NCBI GenBank assembly: GCA_026002975.1
Contig: BPGJ01000004.1
Span: 1 to 64,000, forward strand
Direction: 5' to 3'
DNA: 64,000 nt
Source: Acidimicrobiia bacterium
GTDB taxonomy: Bacteria; Actinomycetota; Acidimicrobiia; Spongiisociales; ZC4RG35
Shown: one piece after another, positions 62,860 through 64,000 of the stretch
Layout: every line of letters starts with the position of its first letter
Numbering within the stretch: the first letter of the stretch is position 1
Position numbers and translations under genes: made by a program
Notes under the pieces: model-generated
Seen by the model: the letters and a program-made list of their open reading frames with translations, nothing else
The model's database searches: none
Told to the model about the DNA's origin: nothing

Positions 62860-63729
62860 GTGCAGGACTGGCTCGACATCTTGGTGGAGACCGTGGTGGA
62901 CCTGGGACGGTCGTTGGCCGCCCAGATTCCGTTGATCGTACTCGCCCTCCTGGTCTTCGCCGTGGGGTGGCTGGTCGTCGGTCGGGTGCTGCGAGGGGTC
63001 GGGAGCCTGCTCGACCGATCGTCCGTGGACCCCAACCTGGCGGTGCTGATCGACCGGGTGACTCGAGTCCTGTTCATCACGTTGCTGGCCCTCCTCTCCC
63101 TGTCGGTCGCCGGGGTGGACGTTGGAGCGGCCCTCGCCACGCTCGGGATCGCCGGTTTGGCGCTGGCGTTCGCCTTACAGAACATCCTCGAGAACTTCGT
63201 CTCCGGGGTGTTGATCCTCCTCCGTAAACCGTTCCAGATCGGCGACCAGGTGATCACCAACGACTTCGAGGGCACGGTGGAGGACGTCGACCTGCGGGTG
63301 ACCCGACTGGTCACCTACGACGGTGAGACGGTGTCGATCCCCAACAAGGACGTGTTCTCCAGTCCGCTGGTCAACCTCACTCGGCGGGGGATCCGGCGTT
63401 CCAGGGTCCAGGTGGGGATCGATTACCGGGACGACCAGGACGCCGCCCGGGACGTCATCCTCGCGGCGGTGACCGCAGCCGAGGGAGTGGCCGACCAGCC
63501 GCCTCCGCAGGCGGTACTGGTCGGACTGGGCCCGTCGAGCGTCGACTACGAGATCCGCTACTGGACGGCACCCGACATAGGGTCGGTGGTGGAGGCACGC
63601 CACCAGGTCATAACCGGTGTCAAGCGGGCACTCGAGGAAGCAGGCATGAGCATTCCATGGCCGATCAGGACCATCGCCTTCGACCGGGACGTCAGCGTCC
63701 CACCGACTCCTCTACCACCCCGGGAGTGA
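62860..63729 (+). CDS. MscS-family mechanosensitive channel
   Basis: A 289-residue small-conductance channel that releases solutes on osmotic downshock. Three membrane helices are seen: IPLIVLALLVFAVGWLVV (about 24-41), VLFITLLALLSLSVAG (about 68-83), and the pore helix TLGIAGLALAFALQNILENFVSGVLILL (about 92-120) with the Ala/Gly pattern of MscS TM3. The beta domain follows (KPFQIGDQVITNDFEGTVEDVDLRVTRLVTYDGETVSIPNK), then an alpha/beta C-terminus. GTG with GGGAGGAAAC upstream. Its end overlaps the convergent gltB by 38 bases. Confidence 0.93.
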   Translation: MQDWLDILVETVVDLGRSLAAQIPLIVLALLVFAVGWLVVGRVLRGVGSLLDRSSVDPNLAVLIDRVTRVLFITLLALLSLSVAGVDVGAALATLGIAGLALAFALQNILENFVSGVLILLRKPFQIGDQVITNDFEGTVEDVDLRVTRLVTYDGETVSIPNKDVFSSPLVNLTRRGIRRSRVQVGIDYRDDQDAARDVILAAVTAAEGVADQPPPQAVLVGLGPSSVDYEIRYWTAPDIGSVVEARHQVITGVKRALEEAGMSIPWPIRTIAFDRDVSVPPTPLPPRE

Positions 63730-64000
63730 CCGGGACGGCTCTGCTCGCCCTGAGGACCCAGAACCGTTCCACCTGGCGGTCCCAGTCCTCCAGGATCCGC
63801 CGGGCGACCGGACTTCCGGTCTCGGCCAGGTGCTCCTCCACCAGCGCCCGCAGCTCGACGGCCTCCATCTCCAGGGGGCGACGCACCGCCGGTGAGGTGT
63901 CGGCCAGATACCGGTTCAAGGTCCCGTCCGGGTCCCACACATAGAGCCACGCCCCCGGTCATCCCGGCCGCGAAGTTGCGACCCACCCGACCGAGCACCA
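63692..64000 (-). CDS. gltB: glutamate synthase large subunit, C-terminal fragment (frameshift; 5' end outside window)
   Basis: Only the last 100 or so codons are in the window. VLGRVGRNFAAGMTGG at the window edge and YVWDPDGTLNRYL, LEMEAVELRALVEEHLAETGSPVARRILEDWDRQVERFWVL match the end of the GltB glutamate synthase (GXGXG beta-helix and following tail). Glutamate synthase makes two glutamate from glutamine and 2-oxoglutarate. A frameshift near 63956-63960, in a five-G run, separates the two parts. Whether one base is extra or two are missing cannot be told. Confidence 0.75.

Overview
The window is GC-rich, densely coding chromosomal DNA. Many neighbouring genes overlap by four bases (ATGA, GTGA, TTGA). 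It looks like an uncultured actinomycetote, possibly Acidimicrobiia-like: two luciferase-like F420-type oxidoreductases, a SUF iron-sulfur system with SufU, Tat-exported proteins, a sigma-70 factor without a long N-terminal extension, and several genes whose GTG/ATG start sits 6-9 bases after a TANNNT box (leaderless style). The lineage is an inference. No rRNA, tRNA, CRISPR array, transposase or phage gene was recognised.

Layout. 1-3.5 kb: end of an M24 peptidase, a membrane protein, rfbC and a glycosyltransferase. 3.5-8.4 kb: a lipoate/2-oxoacid dehydrogenase operon (lpd, E2 and a fused LipB-LipA). 8.5-10.3 kb: a Tat-exported G8/beta-helix protein. 10.5-35.6 kb: a large surface-polysaccharide locus with glycosyltransferases of families 2, 4 and 8, deacetylases, rfbA, sugar epimerases, an ABC flippase-like exporter, a Wzz-type protein with an unusual C-terminal domain, a CapD-type dehydratase, a polymerase candidate and a WecA-type initiating transferase. 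33.5-38.3 kb: a cassette of nucleotidyltransferase, LuxR regulator, two PqqD-like RRE proteins, an HPr-kinase-like protein and a six-cysteine Tat protein. 38-47 kb: small conserved proteins, two acyl-CoA dehydrogenases, TetR, a metallo-beta-lactamase-fold protein, two LLM oxidoreductases and a YbaK protein. 47-63 kb: SUF genes in three separate units (sufC-S-U; sufD-Rieske-sufC2; sufB), interleaved with a two-component system flanked by two exported proteins, fumC, an Fe-S uracil-DNA glycosylase, a sigma factor and an AMP nucleosidase. The window ends with an MscS channel and the 3' end of gltB.

How the parts connect. LipBA can make and attach the lipoyl groups of the E2 encoded beside it. 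The three suf units each carry the same 10-6-10 palindrome at their promoter, so they probably form one regulon despite being dispersed. The two-component system probably controls the two flanking exported proteins, because both are preceded by the same CTTGA direct repeats at 11-base spacing and share a domain. The polysaccharide locus supplies activated sugars, transferases, export and chain-length functions, and the RRE/kinase/nucleotidyltransferase cassette is joined to it through a fused glycosyltransferase.

Quality caveat. About seventeen single-base frameshifts interrupt otherwise good genes, mostly as one extra base and often in a G or C run. I treat these as probable sequence errors and describe the repaired proteins, giving the frameshift position in each entry.
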